Source of the DNA: Cardinalis cardinalis | Taxonomy: Eukaryota > Chordata > Aves > Passeriformes > Cardinalidae | Reading direction: 5' to 3' | DNA: 64,000 nucleotides | Assembly: GCA_014549065.1 (NCBI GenBank) | Contig: JACDOX010000111.1 | Coordinates: 1,858,882-1,922,881, forward strand | In this document: in pieces, positions 28,901 through 44,295 of the stretch | Layout: each line of letters begins with the position of its first letter | Position numbering within the stretch: the stretch's first letter is position 1 | Notes under the pieces: model-generated | What the model was told of the DNA's origin: nothing | The model's database searches: none | The model's input: only the letters and a program-made list of their open reading frames with translations | Translations under genes and position numbers: made by a program

Positions 28901-29424
28901 ATGAACAAACCAAAATGAAATTCTCTCTGAGCTCTGCAAGAAGGCTGCAGGAAGATTGCTGAGGAACTGCTGCAGAGTCAGAGNAGAGGGAAGTAGAATC
29001 TACAAGAGGAGCCATTTGGGAAAGCATCCACCAAGCCAGNGAAACCACTCTGGGCTTGGGGAGAAGGTAACACAGACCTGGTGTGTGAGTGCTTGGAATG
29101 AGGAAAGGTGCATGTGGAGTGTGTCTGNAGGAGATGAAAAACCCTATTCTCCATGATTTCGGCCTGTTTGATGCCCAGCGCTCATTTGCCTTTCTGCCAC
29201 AACAGGGTGGTGTAGTGGCTCTCATTTTTCACTGTGCTTGACAGTGACTTTCTATTTGGTTTAACAGAGCAACTGGATGTGCATTTTAATGAAAAAGACT
29301 AAGTTTGATCTCCATGCTNACCAAAGGTATCCCATCATACACTATATGACTTCTCTCTGTAGAGGTGTGAAAAGTCTTTGGGAGATTCACCTGTGCAGGG
29401 TAGGGATGGAGATCAGGATGGTTT

Positions 29425-29495
29425 GTGGATTTTGGACTAGGTAATCATTAATGGTCCCTTCTAATTCAAACCATGACTCTATTCCATGATTTCTC
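29425..29495 (+). mobile_element. CR1 3' end, short fragment
   Basis: The sequence around 29432-29495 reads TTTGGACTAGGTAATCATTA, then ATGGTCCCTTCTAATTCAAACCATGACTCT and ATTCCATGATT, which is the 3' terminus of a CR1 on the plus strand, with the degenerate ATTCTATG repeats at its end. Only the last 70 or so bases are kept, the usual result of 5'-truncated insertion. Confidence 0.75.
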
Positions 29496-32400
29496 TAATT
29501 TCTTCTGACCTAATCGTTCCAGTCCCTCTCTATAAGCAGCAGAGAGAACTAGGCATTTCCAGNGCATGACTCACCTCATCTTTCTTCATAGGAACCTTTC
29601 ACAAAGGTCAGAGGAGCCNCTGTCTGGGAGCATCCATTTCTCTCCACTGACTGTGATGGGGATGAAGCACGACTGCCTCAAACACAGGCATGCAAAACAT
29701 GTGAGCAAATGTGTCCTACTTCTCATTTCCAGCATAAAATGGGCTGCTCACAAGGACANTTGTCCAGACACCTACCAGAGGATNTAAACAGATTAATCAG
29801 AGAATGGGATGAGCTTGGAGTGTTGCCTTGATTTGTTTTACACTAAATACAATGCTACAATGTTTTTGTCTACAAGCAGCAAATAAAGGTAACAGGTCTG
29901 TTAAATCTTCCATGAAATGCATCAGTGTGTTCCTCCAGAGCACCTGCCTCAAAATGAACGTGGCCAGAAAGTCTGCATGTAGAAGAACATCATTTTCCAA
30001 AATTCTTGTGGCAGGCAGGAAAAAGCCCCACAAAAATCTAGTTAGAAAATGTATTCTGAGAGGTGATGTCTGTCTGAAGTCTGGGTTGTGCATCAGCTGT
30101 CAGAGCCCTGAGGATCCCTTCCAGCTGGGCACANGAGGTAGTGGACTATGTGGAGCTTCCTTCAGCTTCCCAAGGTGAGATTTGCAACAAAATGTGCATC
30201 CAGAACAGCCCAAAGTAGCAGGAGATGCTCTGTGGGGAGCCATGTGTGGCTCATGGCTGAGGAGCAGAGTTGGATCAGTGAGAGAGGAGCTGGGCTCTGC
30301 TGCTGGATCTCCTTAGGANCCCAATGAACCCACAGAGCCCTTTCAGCAACAGCCTGTATGGGCTGTCTGCCAGCAGCAGGCACAGACCAGCATCCTTTTT
30401 CACTCTCTGTATGACAAAGTGTCAGTTTCCTCTGAGAACACTGTTACTCAAACCAGAGGAACATCTAGGATGGCTTTGATTGCCATATTAAAGCTCTGCC
30501 TGTGCAGTGCAGCCCATCCATTGCCTCAGATGGATGTCCCCTGAGGCAAAGCCATGCAGCTGAANCTGCCAGTGCTGAACAGTCTGGTTTCTGTCTACTT
30601 TGCACAAAAAGCAACCACAACTCCTTGGCAGCNCAGTCTCCAGGAGTGGTCACTGGGCAGCAGCCAGGGACAGGGCTGGAGAAGGGAAGGTCAGAGCTGC
30701 TGGAGGGATCACTGTGTGGGGATGTTCCAAGTCAGGAGGAGCTGGGGGCACTGCTAAAGATCACTTTGGAGAACATGACAGAAAAGGCCAGATGTCCATT
30801 GCAGAAATGCCTTATGAGGCCTGAGGCCTTGACCAGTCTTTGCCAGCAATCTGAATTTTTCAAACAAATGACATCTAATACACACAATACTATGATAGTT
30901 TTTGATAACTGTAAGGAAAGGATCAGAAGCTTTCTCATCCACCCTTCTGGCTGTGATCTGCCAAGGCAATTTCATAATATAATAATAGTAGTGGGTGCTG
31001 TGCAAACAGCANGAAGATACAGAAGCTCTCAAGAAGCAGCTCCTACTCCAGCACAGACCTTTAATGATGTCTCTTCACTACAGGTTCTCTGTTGCCATAC
31101 CATACACACCATACACATCTCCCTCTTTCCAGCTGGATGTGTAATTCCACTGGCACCAAAGCAAAAGAATTCAAGAACCTGGAACTGAACTTCCAGACTG
31201 TCTGTCCATCCTTGGGCTACTAGTCCAAATTTCCAGAACAGATGTTGGGCACAGGCAACTGCTGGGTCACCAGCTTTTAGGTGAAACGGGAAAACAGAAT
31301 TTTTTCAGGAGAAAGACTGCACAGAGCTGTATTAATCACAACTTGACCTTTCTGCAGCATTTTTCTGCCTCTTTTTGGTCAAGATTTACTGCAGCTATCT
31401 GCATAATAAGTGTTTCAGCCTTTTAATTGGATTTGCAATGCAGACAGCTTATGCNACTTGAAATTATACCAAAATTTATAATGATGGGAGGGTTAAACTA
31501 CCCAGTGGTCAAGGTTGGAGACAGAAAGCACAGTGGATGGTCACTTATAGTAGAAAATCTAGAAAAATCTTGCAGAACAGAACAAGTTCTCTGAGATGGT
31601 CAGCGTGCACAGAGAAGGCAACCAAAGTCTGCCAGCCCAGAAGGGGACTTGGCCCCATGTCCTCACCTGGAAAGANCACCTCCAGGATGGCTGGGACACA
31701 GTCAGGAGCTGCTCATAGTGGTGTCTCTTGCCACTGGTGCTGNCTTTTGCTACCCCACAGCAGCCATCCCACCACAACTTGACTGTAAAGCAAATTTCCT
31801 CATTTACCACTACAGGTTTTAAGTGCTAAGGATATATTTATGGAAGCCTGGTTAATAATTTTCAGTGTGAATAGGGCTACATTTTTCCCAGTGATCCAGT
31901 GCTAGATATCCANGTTCCACAGCAGAGCATTTCTCCTTACACGTCCTGTGCAGCAGCTATGGTTTAATAGATGCCTTCAGGGAGTGCATAGGAGTGATAA
32001 GGACACAAATTTTAGCTTGGGACTATTGAAAGGTTAATAAGATTTATCTATTCAATCACTGACTCATTCAGAGCAGAGATTTGGGGTAGGTTTTGTTATT
32101 TTCCCAGTCAGTGTACCAGCTTTCTGCTGCACACAGCTCATGCTCTCAGCCTAGCAGGGATTCCTCTCAAAAGGATTCCTAAATGCACCTTGTCAGGGGC
32201 AGATTACCAAGATACTCTGGAAAAAAAAAAGCCTCCTTACATGATAAATAGACATGACTGTGGGAGAGAAAANGACTGATTTTTTGGTGATTTATGCCAT
32301 GATTGATGAAGTGATCTTTCCAGTCTGTTGATTTTGGAACACCACTCCCCAGTGGATACTGCCCTGTGTTCCTACAAGCAGCCTTTTGGGGACAGACAAC

Positions 32401-35400
32401 CATTTGGGTGCCCTCAGAGACAGAAAGGGAAGAACCTGTCAGGACCAGAAATCTGTTATTTTATGAGTGAAGAATAAGCCTCNCCAGTTTTAAAGAAGTT
32501 TATGGTTTTGATTCTATCTACATCTTTAGTTTTTCCTCTATGATTACTGCAAACCAGCAAGTTCAAACACACTTTTCCTCTTTAATTTAAAGTCCCTAAA
32601 GGAATGNTTTGAGAAAGCAGAGTAAATAACCACAAACAAAAAAGACATCTTAGCAAAAACACCTTCTGATCATCCTAAGTGAGTAGTCTACAGCAACTCT
32701 TACCTTTACNACTTGTGAAAATCAGTGATATTCCAACTTTCAGCAATGAAGCTTTTGTTTGTGTGTGTGTGCACAATGCCCCTAAGCAATTGTTCCTCTG
32801 CTGTGAATGATATTCCTGGAATTCTTCAGGAAGCAAAACCAAACCTGTAAGTCACAAGGTCTTAGGTACAGCTTTTGGTACNACCTCAGGCTTTCAGCTG
32901 TTCAACATCTTAAAAGTGTGTCAATTTTTATTCTCACTTGGCNGTATGAAAAGATTTTTAAAATACACAACCACAAATCTTGTTTTCCACANGATTTCTG
33001 TTCCATTCAACAGTCAGGAAAGATAATGGCAAGGCAGCTGACCAAGATTTCTTCCAAGTTCTGCCCTTCAGCACAAAGGCCATGTCTCATTAGTGGAGGT
33101 TTTATATCTTACTTGTACACATGTATCCATGTGTACAAACACAGATCTTTATATAACAATTTTGATATATTAATTTTTATTTAGAAAACAAAAATCCTGT
33201 AAGTTAAAAGGAAGTCAGGAAGGGAAACACTTTGGTAATCAAAATATCTGGATGTCTGACATTCCAGTTACAGACAGGCTGATTTTTCAAGTGTATAGTG
33301 TATCCATAATCCCACATTATTTTCAAAAAACTCATGGATACNCAGCAGTTTGTGTGTTGTGTCCTGAAGTACAAAATTCTTCACCTGGTTATGGGGAACA
33401 GAAATCCTTCACTCATCCTTTTCCTCCCTTTCAAATACTCTTCNCCCCAAAAAACCCACAAAACCTATTTTTTTTAAGAGAGAACCCCCCCATATTTATC
33501 TTTTACATATTTTTTAATATATGCACGCCAGTGCAGAACTGTAGAGCAATGATTGNATTTAACAAAAAGTGATTGGGAACAGGAAAACTGATAAACTGGA
33601 AAACCAGTTACAAGTAATAAGATTATATTTCCACATCCTTATTCATCAGAGCATCTAAAATCATCGGGAAATCTGAAACTCTTCTCTACAATATTCANTT
33701 ACAAGCATCAGCACTATTCAAAACATAGTAATTCCCACACAGAAGATTAGTAAGAGACACTGAGAAAGTCTGTCATGGAAGCTCAGTGTTCTTTTCAGCT
33801 GTGAGATAGCATCTTCTTAGAAGACACTACAAGATATATATATCTATAAGCTTTTTCTCATGTAAGATTTAAAAAAAGATGCAAAAATTAAACAAAAATG
33901 TTGAAGTCAGAGGGAATGTTATTAGGGATGTATAATGTACCAGGAGAAGTAGTAAAATCCAGGAAAAGCCTACATTACAAACTGAAAATACAATAAGCTA
34001 AACACAACTAAAGCAGCTTTGTCTTTGCCACACATTATTTACTGAATGAGAAGCACAGCCTTGTAAAGAACACACCTCAGGCTATTAGAAACATATTGAA
34101 AGAATAANATATCCTCCTCCAGTGTGAGGGGACTGTACTTGGAAAGAGATCATTGAAGTTTCTCAACTGCTTGAAATTTACCCCAAAAACCTACAGACCA
34201 AACCCAAAAGAAAAGAGGCCAACCTGATCCCTTTATCAACCTGCAATCTCTCTGTAGGNGTAATTCAGTGTTAAATACTTGTTGAAAATAATTTCTGAAG
34301 ACAAGATTAATCTGTAATATTTAATCTGTTACTGAGAAAACTGCAAGACATTTTTGAAATAATAGATCACCCTTAGAAAGGGCAGTTACTTCTCCTAAGT
34401 AATGAGTCCTAGAAACTCCAAGCCACGTTTTAACAAACATATTCAGATTCTCAGCCTCTGCCTCCACTCCTTCATCTCTTGTATTTATAAATAAACTACC
34501 TGTAGTATTACTGCACAGCCTCTTAAAAAGAGAAGCACAGCACATTACAAAACAATTCAGGATGGGAGATGGAAGAACTTTCTGGTTGAACTCAGCACTG
34601 TTTAGCTGAATGTTTGACAGCTCAAATCCACAGTGCAGCTGTGCCAGCCCATCGGTCAAACACAGCATGAACTGCAGCACCCACAGAGAGACCACAGGAT
34701 GCTGAGCTGCTTGCACACAACATCCTCAGGAGGGTCTCCTGCCACAAGGAAACACGTGGTGCTCAAGCAGGGAGCACCTCTCCATTAACAACAACAACAA
34801 AATTTTAAGCTTTNCTTGAATTACAGCTCGAGCACTTTTTTTTTGTGCATAGGGAGGGAAAGGGGTTGTAGGTTGAACTGTGTTTTTCTACAGAAAGGAT
34901 CAATCTTTACATCATTGGATTTTCCAACCAAGACATTATCAACTTTCANGTGTTCTGTAATGTTACTCAACAGATTTGGCAAACTGATAAACAGACACAC
35001 TATAGAAATGAATTNATTTCTCAACATTCCGTTCTTCCTTTCTCAAGAGGAATTTTACCATCAGAGATGCAGAGCTGTCAAATCTCATCCATAAGGTTCA
35101 CCCCACCTTAAGCTCCCTTACTGTTCAGTTTCCCTCACAGCAACCCNAGTGCTTTTCCCCACTTGTGAACAAACACATCTGGTCAGCTCGCCGCACATCT
35201 GTCAGATGAGGTAAGAGGAGGATAAAATCTGCTTTGCACCACACTGAACATCTCTCCTGGTCTGTGGCCCACCAGGGAGCCCAATTCTGTTTCCCTGTGC
35301 AGATCCAACCCTTCCAAATAACCCAAAGTGCANGGGAAGCACCCATCCCACAACTCAGGGCAGAGTGTTCCCATGACACAGTGAGNGATACAAGTCTGCA

Positions 35401-38400
35401 CATCAGAGGAAGAGAAACAAGAGGTTTGGAGATNGTGTGGGCCAAGGATACCTTGCCCATGTGTGAGCAAAATCTGATTTGCCAGACTAGAATCTCCCTG
35501 GGATTCTTGGCAGATAAAGGAGTGGTTGTCTCTGTCTAATCACTGAGANGATCTCACATGTGGGATGTTCTCCTCAATTGTTTGTGAAGTGAGTAAGCCA
35601 GGATACTCAAAAAATACTCTGTTTAAATTTAAAAAAAATAAATCTTAATTACTTATACACAGTCCAAATGTTTGGGAACAGGGATGTCCTACCCACAAAG
35701 GCAAAAGGAGAGGCACAATCAGATTTCCAGGTCTCTAGGTGTGGACTAAAATTGGTTTAATAAATGCATTCATTGGCCCTAGATGTACTAAGGGCAGGCC
35801 TTATTGCTGTTACAAACTGAAGATTACTCATGACCTGCTGAGGAGACAAAGGGAAGATATGATTGAATATGAAGTGTATGAATGCTTTTAGATACTGGAA
35901 CATTCCCTCCAGCCTGCAGAAGGAAGATTAGCTGACCACTTTGACACAGATTACTCAGACTTCTCATTTTCCTGCAGCCACAGAACTGGGTAAGGAGNAT
36001 TTAGACTGTCAGATTCAGCAGAATTCTGGGGAATACATGATATTTCATTTTATATGTGCTCATATATATAATATCCCATGAAACTAGTCTCAAAATCCAT
36101 ACACCAATTTACCCACTCTGACATCTTTCTTCTATTGAGCTCTGAAATTTTCATCAGCTTTTCATGTATTCACTTCTGCTATAGTAGCAGGCAAAGCTCA
36201 CTACAGTTCATTTGAAGGCAAATTTACTATTACTTGGCTCTCTCCAACTCTTCAGTTGGATTGTGTCTCCTCAGTAATGCATTACAGAGATTTCTAAAAT
36301 AAAAGTTCCATCAATACAAGTAATTTTCATGTATGTTATTATAAAACCTCCAAATTCTTGGGAAGCTTCTTGAATGCTTTTGTTCTGTGATATTTTGTCA
36401 TGCAAATTATCAGTTCACCTCTGCCCATGAGAACTCCTAAACCCATGCAAAAATAAGGAAAGGGAAAAACCTCCAAGAGGAGCAGCAGGCTGGTACAAAG
36501 AAGAAATACATGTAAACCACAGCAAATCTCTCAACTTCTCTCTGCTTCTGCTTGGAGCCAGCACAGGGAGAACTCCATCTCCTGATCCAAGAGGTTATGG
36601 CAAGGAAAAACAGGGATTTAATGAATGAATAAATGAATTGCTTTACTTTGTCGTAGGTGTACACCGTTTCCATTTTCACAACTTTGNACACAAGTCTTAG
36701 GGCAGGGACTTCAGACTTAAAAGGATAGGAAACATTTTCTGTCAGGGAACATTTTTTTTGCAGATGCTGTTAAAATTTGTCTGGTTAAAACCATATTTTA
36801 AGATTGTGGAGGAAGGCATAGCTCATACAAGTTCAATAAGTCTTGCAAAAGCTACCAAGTACATGAAAACAAACTTCCCAATGGTCAAATTCAGGAAATT
36901 TTGGAAGAATGTGGAGAAAAAAATCCCAAAAATTAAATAAAAACCAACCATAAGCACAAAATAAAATAAATACAAAACAAAAAATATACTATGTGCACGA
37001 GGTATTGGGAAACCTGATCTGTAAGAATTGCTGGCTANGCCACTTGCAGTGCATCCAAAAGAGTCAATTCCATCTGTTCTCACTCTTAACAGAAGGGAGA
37101 TTCTTGCAAGACTTCTATAACCATCTTTGTCATCCCTTAAACAAAGAAATTCAAACTTCTGGGACAGCTGAGACTACCTGCTTAGTTAGAAGAAGGAACA
37201 CTACACACCAAAACAATTCATTTGATGACTTTCTCATGTAAACCAATACCAGAAATGGTGCAAAAGTTAATGAAATTGTAGATTGAGAGAACAAGGCACT
37301 GAAAGCTAAGACTAATACTCTGGGGTATCAGAATAGAAACATCTCAGTTTGGGAGGTTTCACAGAATTAAGAAAGCTGCCTTTGATTTTTAGGTTATCAG
37401 GTCTATTAATTGCAACAGTCCAGACAAATGTAACTAAGGAAGAACAGGGGCACTGGTTTCATTTATGTTTTGATTTATGGACAGTTGTGGGAAGGAAAAA
37501 GAAAGTATTCCTTGGTATTTGCTCCATTCTATTTGTACTTTCTGGCATAATGTAAATGCTCTTATGTTTTGGTCTCAGAAAGCAAGAAAAACTGCACTAG
37601 CACAGGTCATGAAACNTCACTGGAATGTATCACAGTTAATGGCTGTGAGCCTTGAACACTATTTTGCTGTTTTCCACTTGGATGACTTCTCTCCCTTTTT
37701 TTCCTCTCCATTTTGTTACAGCTTCTCTCACCCTCACCCTACTTGAGGCCTCTAGGCACATAAATAATTAAAGTTATTTAATGTGGGGAAGGTGTAACAG
37801 TAGTCATTGGCAAAGTCCTTCTGTCTTTAGTGCTCCACAGGAATAAAAGANTGAAGAGCAATTGTACCAGTGTTTGGAAAAGGGACTCTGAGGNTGAAAT
37901 AATTAGACCTGTGAAAAACTGTCTGGTTTTGGTGGAGGTCAAAGCTATTATTTCCTTCATGTTTCAGCCATNATGACTGCAACAATCATTCTGTTCACAC
38001 TCACTCTATACTAAAACCTACTCAAGCCAATTCAGTTTAGATGTTTTTCCAATGCACAACTGCCACAAACCTTGGAAAGCCTAATTTGATTGTCAAGATT
38101 GACATTAAAATCTGTCCCCATGNACATGCACATCTCAGTTTTGAGTTTTCATTAAAGATTGAGAACTACCAGCCTCCAGTTCTGCTTCCAGCCTCCAGCA
38201 GATTTCCAGATGTGCAGGGGTTCCCACAGATAACTGGGTGTCCACACGTGAGGGAATGAACCATTTATATTCATGTCTGGAAGGGCACTAAAAGGACTCT
38301 CCCCACCCACTGTGCCAGACAGAATTGCCCATGAGAACGAAGATCCCGGTTTGAACTGCTTTAAATACAGAATCCAACCTCTAATATAAACTGATACAGC

Positions 38401-41400
38401 TCTGCTGAACAAATTGAATTGTCATTATATTGTTCAGTTGGCTTCAGCTCCATTTTTAGTTTCCCTCAAACCCAACACTTTTAATGCAATGTTGTGTTAC
38501 AGCTGTTGGAGAAAAATCAAATTGTCTCAGGTAGCCAGGGCACTGCAGCACAACCAGCACAGCCCCTGAGCACATTAAGGCATACTCTTCCTCTGGTGGG
38601 ATCACTGGGCACATTTTCATCCAAAAAGCACAATTTGTAGAATTTATATTTATTTCTAAATAATCCAAAACATCTCAAGTACCACACTGCATTTCATTAT
38701 GGCACCATCATGACCATGCTGACCTTCTATTGACATTTTATTTTATGACAGGGCTCCAAAACAAAATGGGAGAAGTCAACCTCTACTGCTGAGAATTGTA
38801 TACTGCAGGGCACAAACCNCAAAGATGGAAAGCCAAAATTGTGCTGTACCATACTGTGGATTTATCAAATCAACATCCTCAGATTCCATCAGGTATGAAC
38901 TGGAGATGCAGAAGTAATAAGCTGGGTGGGTCAATGCAATGGGATCCCTTAATTTATAACAGAAAAGTGGTAATGTATTAGTAGNCAAATAATATGGTCA
39001 CAGTCTCTTAATTTAAGGATGTAGACATTTTATAGTACAAAAAGAAATTACATTTGGCTAATCCAAAAACATTTGCTTGACCTGTGACTGACCAATTGAA
39101 AGAATCTCATTTTTATATTGCTGTGCAGTTGGCCTATTTTCTTTTTGCACTATCCATAGGTACTGGTAAACAAAATACATCAAACCACAGGGAATACATT
39201 TCCATGTTAGAGGTATTTTNCACTGCTATTTTTAGGTACTCTTTCAAAAGAACAAGTTGCTGTCTATGCTTTTAAAATGAACCACAAACTGATCAGGTAT
39301 TCAAGATCCTTCAAAACTCAACAGAAANCTACTGGGAGCAAAGACACTCTTTCCAAACCACAAACACAGGTTGCTAATTGTCACTGGCTTCGTGCTTATT
39401 CTTGTTACTGGATATTTTTGTATTAGAATTACTAAAAAAACAACAAATACCAACCTGAAACAAAAATCTTGCATCCCTAGCTGTGTGAGGCTGCCACATG
39501 ATGATACATTATTCTATCCCTCTTGCCATTCCTCTGTTCCTTGAATGTCATAGTGAAAACCTTCAACCTGGTCTCATTCCCTCCCCATTAATAAAAGCCA
39601 GAATTTCAAAAGAGGATATTTTAGAATGCTAAAACTAAACTCAGTTTGAAAAAAGTGCAAGTTCATACATGAGGTGTGGTCTACTGCCAAGGAGAATCAG
39701 CAGAATTGTATCAAATCAGAAGGCAAGGGTATCAAAAAGGATTTGGAGTACTTTTAGCTTTTTGAGCCTTGGGCAATCAGAAACACATATGCTACACANA
39801 GCGTGTGCAATTAACTATTCCCCCATAACCCCCTTGTGCAATTAAAGTGCTCTCATTTTTGCTGAACTCGTGGGGTTTTCATAGCTGAGATCAGCTGTGC
39901 TGGTGATACACATTGACTCACCCCAAACAAACCTGAAATCATCCATGACGTGCTGTCTGATGGCTGCTTTTGGTATCAAACCAAATATGGTATTGCACAG
40001 ATTTAAAGTTCAGAAACAGTTATTGCTGTTTAAACATTACTTTTTCAATTAAACAGAGAAAGGTCAGAAGAAAAAAAGCATTATTTGTGATATTGCTATG
40101 CATTTTGAGGTGGCCCGCTACAGACACAGTGAGCCTCTGAATCAATCTACAGTATGTTTAAAATTAATTTAATGAAATTATTCTGTCTTGAGTAACAGAA
40201 CTGGTTCAGATCAATCCCATCAGAAACCAATTCAGGCTCAATGACTGAAATCCAGAACCTTCATGATCTCAGCNGGCACAGGAATGGCTCAGAAGATACA
40301 CTGCATTGTTCAGAGAGATTTTTACAGGTCAATGGTCCAAGTCTACACCAAGCCTGACACTGAATTCTTAACTGCTTTTACTNCCAAACACAGCCTTTTC
40401 ATATTTGGAAACATGGTGTGGCAAACTAATATAAAAATATTTTCACAAAATTAATCAGAAGTGAGTTCATAATTTCAACTCAAATACAAGGACTATGACA
40501 TTAATTATTTAGACACTTAATTGAGAATGTGCACTTTCAAAACTAGCCTTGCACAAATCATGTTGATGTGTTTCTGGTGTCTTCCACAATAAAAGTGAAA
40601 TGTCACTGGCAAGGTCATGGTTTAAAGTGACTTCATGGCAAACAGCAAATTCCTGCAAAGTTGGAGGTTGTAAGAAAAAAAGTTTGTAAGAAAAAACTTC
40701 ATCAAGAGGGAATTGTACTTTATCATGGATGTTACCATTTAAATTATTTCATTATAGATTCTCACAGTTTTAACCAAAACAAACTCCTGGTGAAATACAT
40801 TCAGGAAAAAGAGGAAATCCGAAGGAATATTATTTCTAGTGCTCAATGCTGACAGCCCAGATAAGGGGAGAATGCCTGGTTAAATCCCCATGAATAAACT
40901 CCATTCAGGTTCTGCATCTTCATCTAGGAAAGCCAAAGCCAAACAAGCACTCCCTAAAGGCAGCACAGGGTTTACAAACCCACAATTCCCACCCCTCTTC
41001 CAGGGCACTCCTCACTTTCCCCTCACCAGCCAGGTGACATTTGTGTTTGCACAGGTTTCTCAAACTTCTCCACCTTTCTTTGCTGCCATAATTCTCCAGT
41101 AGAGACAAAATACCAAGGAGGTACAACCTCCTCTCTTTTTCATTTTCAGTCTTACCTAATAAATCGTTATTCTTCAGTGCATTAATCGCTGTTCTACTCC
41201 CAACTGCTTCCTACTCATCCATANTGTTCTGACAGTGGGGGTTTCAAAGCTAGACAGAGTTAAGAACTACATTCCCATTAAAAACTCATTTTTTCCCCTC
41301 TAAAACTTCACATTGGTAGCAACAATAAAGAGAGCTCTAACCTGGATAAAGATGCCAACAGCTAATAGACATTTTCACTACTGTAGCATCTGAATTTTAA

Positions 41401-43288
41401 AATATTTAAAAGGTTTAAAATGCATCTGTAGAATAAAGGAATAGAAATGCTCCTTGAGAGACAAATATACTTGCACTTATACTCCAGAGCATGACTAGAG
41501 TCAAGGAAGCTGTTTTAGAGTCGGCAACTGTGAAAAACATTACAGAAAAAACAGCTAGTTTAGAAAACATGGTTAGGAAAAGTGGCTTCTGCAATGCAAC
41601 ACTTCCATGCAGACAGCTGTGTTGCCTTTTTTTTTTTTTACCATTAATCTTCAGTGCAAAACTCAAATATATTTCAAACCTACAGGCTTCAAGAACACTC
41701 ACTTTCCTCATATTTCAGTCTTCTGGATGACTTCAGACAGGATTAAGACTCTCCATTCCCCACACAAATCTCATGTTCTTGGCTGTTGATGTTAACACAC
41801 TCCATGATGCAGTGGTGCCATTGCTGCACTAATGCCTACAATGAATGAATTCTAATTCCTAGACCATATCTTTATTTAATTGAACATTTATTTAACTGAG
41901 GCCTTCCAAATTTGCATGTGTGCATAAACACCAGTTAATCTTGGCATTATTAGCCTACTTATTTTCTTAATATTGTGAGAATGGGAATTTGGATCCTTAT
42001 TTCCTCCATTTTTCTCTTCTCTGACTCACCAGGGACTTTGTGCAAAGATTCAGGAAAATGAATGAGGTTTTAGAACCAATAATAAGTAGAANTCTTCCTG
42101 AGACTGAGCTTCTCTCGAGCTCTGCAATGGCTGCAGAAGTAGGGAGGCAAGTTCATATTCAAAGCACATAAAACTGCTCAAAAAGCCATCAGCTGTGTCA
42201 TGCAGTAACAGCAAATGAAAAATATCATCTCCAAGTGACAAATGGTTTGCTTTCAAACACCAGTTTTTCCCCGATATTCAATAGCAGAACCTTTGGAAAC
42301 AATGTTCCNGTGGTTGTGGACATTTGCTTCCACATTATTCAGGTAACACTTGTCACACTTTTATCATACACATAAAAAAACCCCAAACCTAAACATCTCC
42401 TCCAAGCTCCACTCCTGTTCAAGCCCTGGGAACACAATGGTGCTGTTCACAATTTCCACATTGTCTCCATCTCAGGACATATTTTATAAATTATATAAAA
42501 TCTTNGAGACCCTCAAGCTGTGAACATGTTTGTCTCCCACCTGTGGATGCACTGCTACTTACAGAGCTTGCCAGGCACAGCTTGTGCAGGTGAAAGGGGG
42601 CAAGTGAAAGGTGGCAGAGTGATCCAAAAATCCCTGGAGCCCCAGGTCAGAGACACAATTATGTCCAGCTACATGCAGATCACAAGTCAGCCCCACACAG
42701 AATGCAACCACTCCTAAAAAGCACAGGCTGTGGTGAAAGATAATCTCTCACACACCAAAAAAAAAAAAAAAATTTTATGTCAACAATGAGGGATGCCCCA
42801 GGTAATTTAAGTATTCCAGAGCTGCAGTTAAGTGAAGGTGCAGAGCAACTCCCTTCAAAATAAATAAAATGCTTATTTAAGGAGCTTCCTGTTAATACTC
42901 GTTTGTGGAATATAGTTCAAACCACAATGGAATTTTGTTTCATTTCTGATTCCATTTCTGTTTCTAAGCAATACAAAAAGCATACCAAGGGAAAAGTTAC
43001 AAAGCAAATAAAAAGGTCCAGATTAGAGTAATTGAATACAGAAATTTCAGTGCAGGCAGAGAAAGATTAAAAAAAAAAAAAAGCCAGACAAATTCAGTTC
43101 TCAAGCAATTGATTCTGTCCTGAAGCTGTGCTCCAGCATATGGAAAGCCCCACAAAACAGGGTCACCCAGTCACACCTAGGACAGAGTAAGATATGAGTT
43201 CAAAACAGATGTTGTTTTTTGATTTTTTTGAACAGCAGACCCAGGGTGTTTGGAACAGAAAGAATGCAGAAAGCTTCATTGTTATGTA

Positions 43289-43308
43289 GTGTATATATAT
43301 ATATATAC
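43289..43308. repeat. (TA)n microsatellite
   Basis: A short alternating TA run follows GTGT. It has few repeats and no sign of function. Confidence 0.8.
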
Positions 43309-44295
43309 ATTTTTATGTCTTCCTTCAATGTAAAGAGTTGAGAAAAGTTACTGTGAAATTCAAAGAAATACACACATAAGAGCTTCCTGTGCCTACCAAA
43401 AATTACCCCCTACATANCACCCTTAGAACCAAATCCATGCTGGTATTCAAGGTCTATTCTTCCCACTGTTCTTGCCTACTCTGCTTTCCTGTGTTTCCAG
43501 GCTCTGGGTGAAGAGCCCCACGAGTGTGCTCATCCCTGCTATGAACAGAGTTTGATGAGGAGGCAGAGTAAATGTAGGCAAGGCAAAGGGCAGTAAAACA
43601 CTGGAAGCAGTGCTCGGTCACAGCGCAGTCCTGCACTGCAGATGTCTTCAGCCATCATTTATAGCAAACAGATTCCCTTCCTCCCTCCACCCCACAAGAG
43701 CAAATGCCTCAGTAAGAGATGGTAGTTAATCACCAGATATGAAATTTATCTCTCTTGATAAAGGAGACTTGGAGCATTATGTAGTAGAGACATAGAGACA
43801 TTGTTTGCAGNCAGGCAAACAACTGGGTGACTACACCATGACACTGAAAATCGTTCAGTAAGATCCTTCATGCCTACTGTCTTTTCACTGTAAAAAATGC
43901 AGCTACCACCCAAAATTCAGATAGAATTTTGGTTAAATAAGTATTTCTTCATCCCTAAAGAACTTAAGATTTCAACTACCATAAAATCTGAAAATGTCAA
44001 ACATGCTGCTAAGTATTTCTTAAGNGTAAACATAGTGCTGAAGGCTGCTCAGAAATGTTAACATGTAAATAACTTCCATTGTTTAAACACTTCGATAGTG
44101 TCTGGGAATTGTACCCACACCTGAGCCTTACAAACGACATTCCTCAAAGCCTAGTCAGATCTATGAATAGCACCTTCTATAACTGCTCAGATGGAAAACA
44201 GAAACAAGGAGACCCCTGGATCTAATTGCACTTGGGGAATAATTTATATCAAAGATACACAGAAAAACATCNAGTGAAAGTCTAAGCATTGATGT

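Noticed and set aside
30502..31188. A 228-codon open frame on the plus strand
   Set aside because: It has three undetermined residues, no recognisable domain, overlapping frames on the other strand and no flanking promoter or splice logic. I could not exclude a non-coding transcript, but nothing supports a protein.
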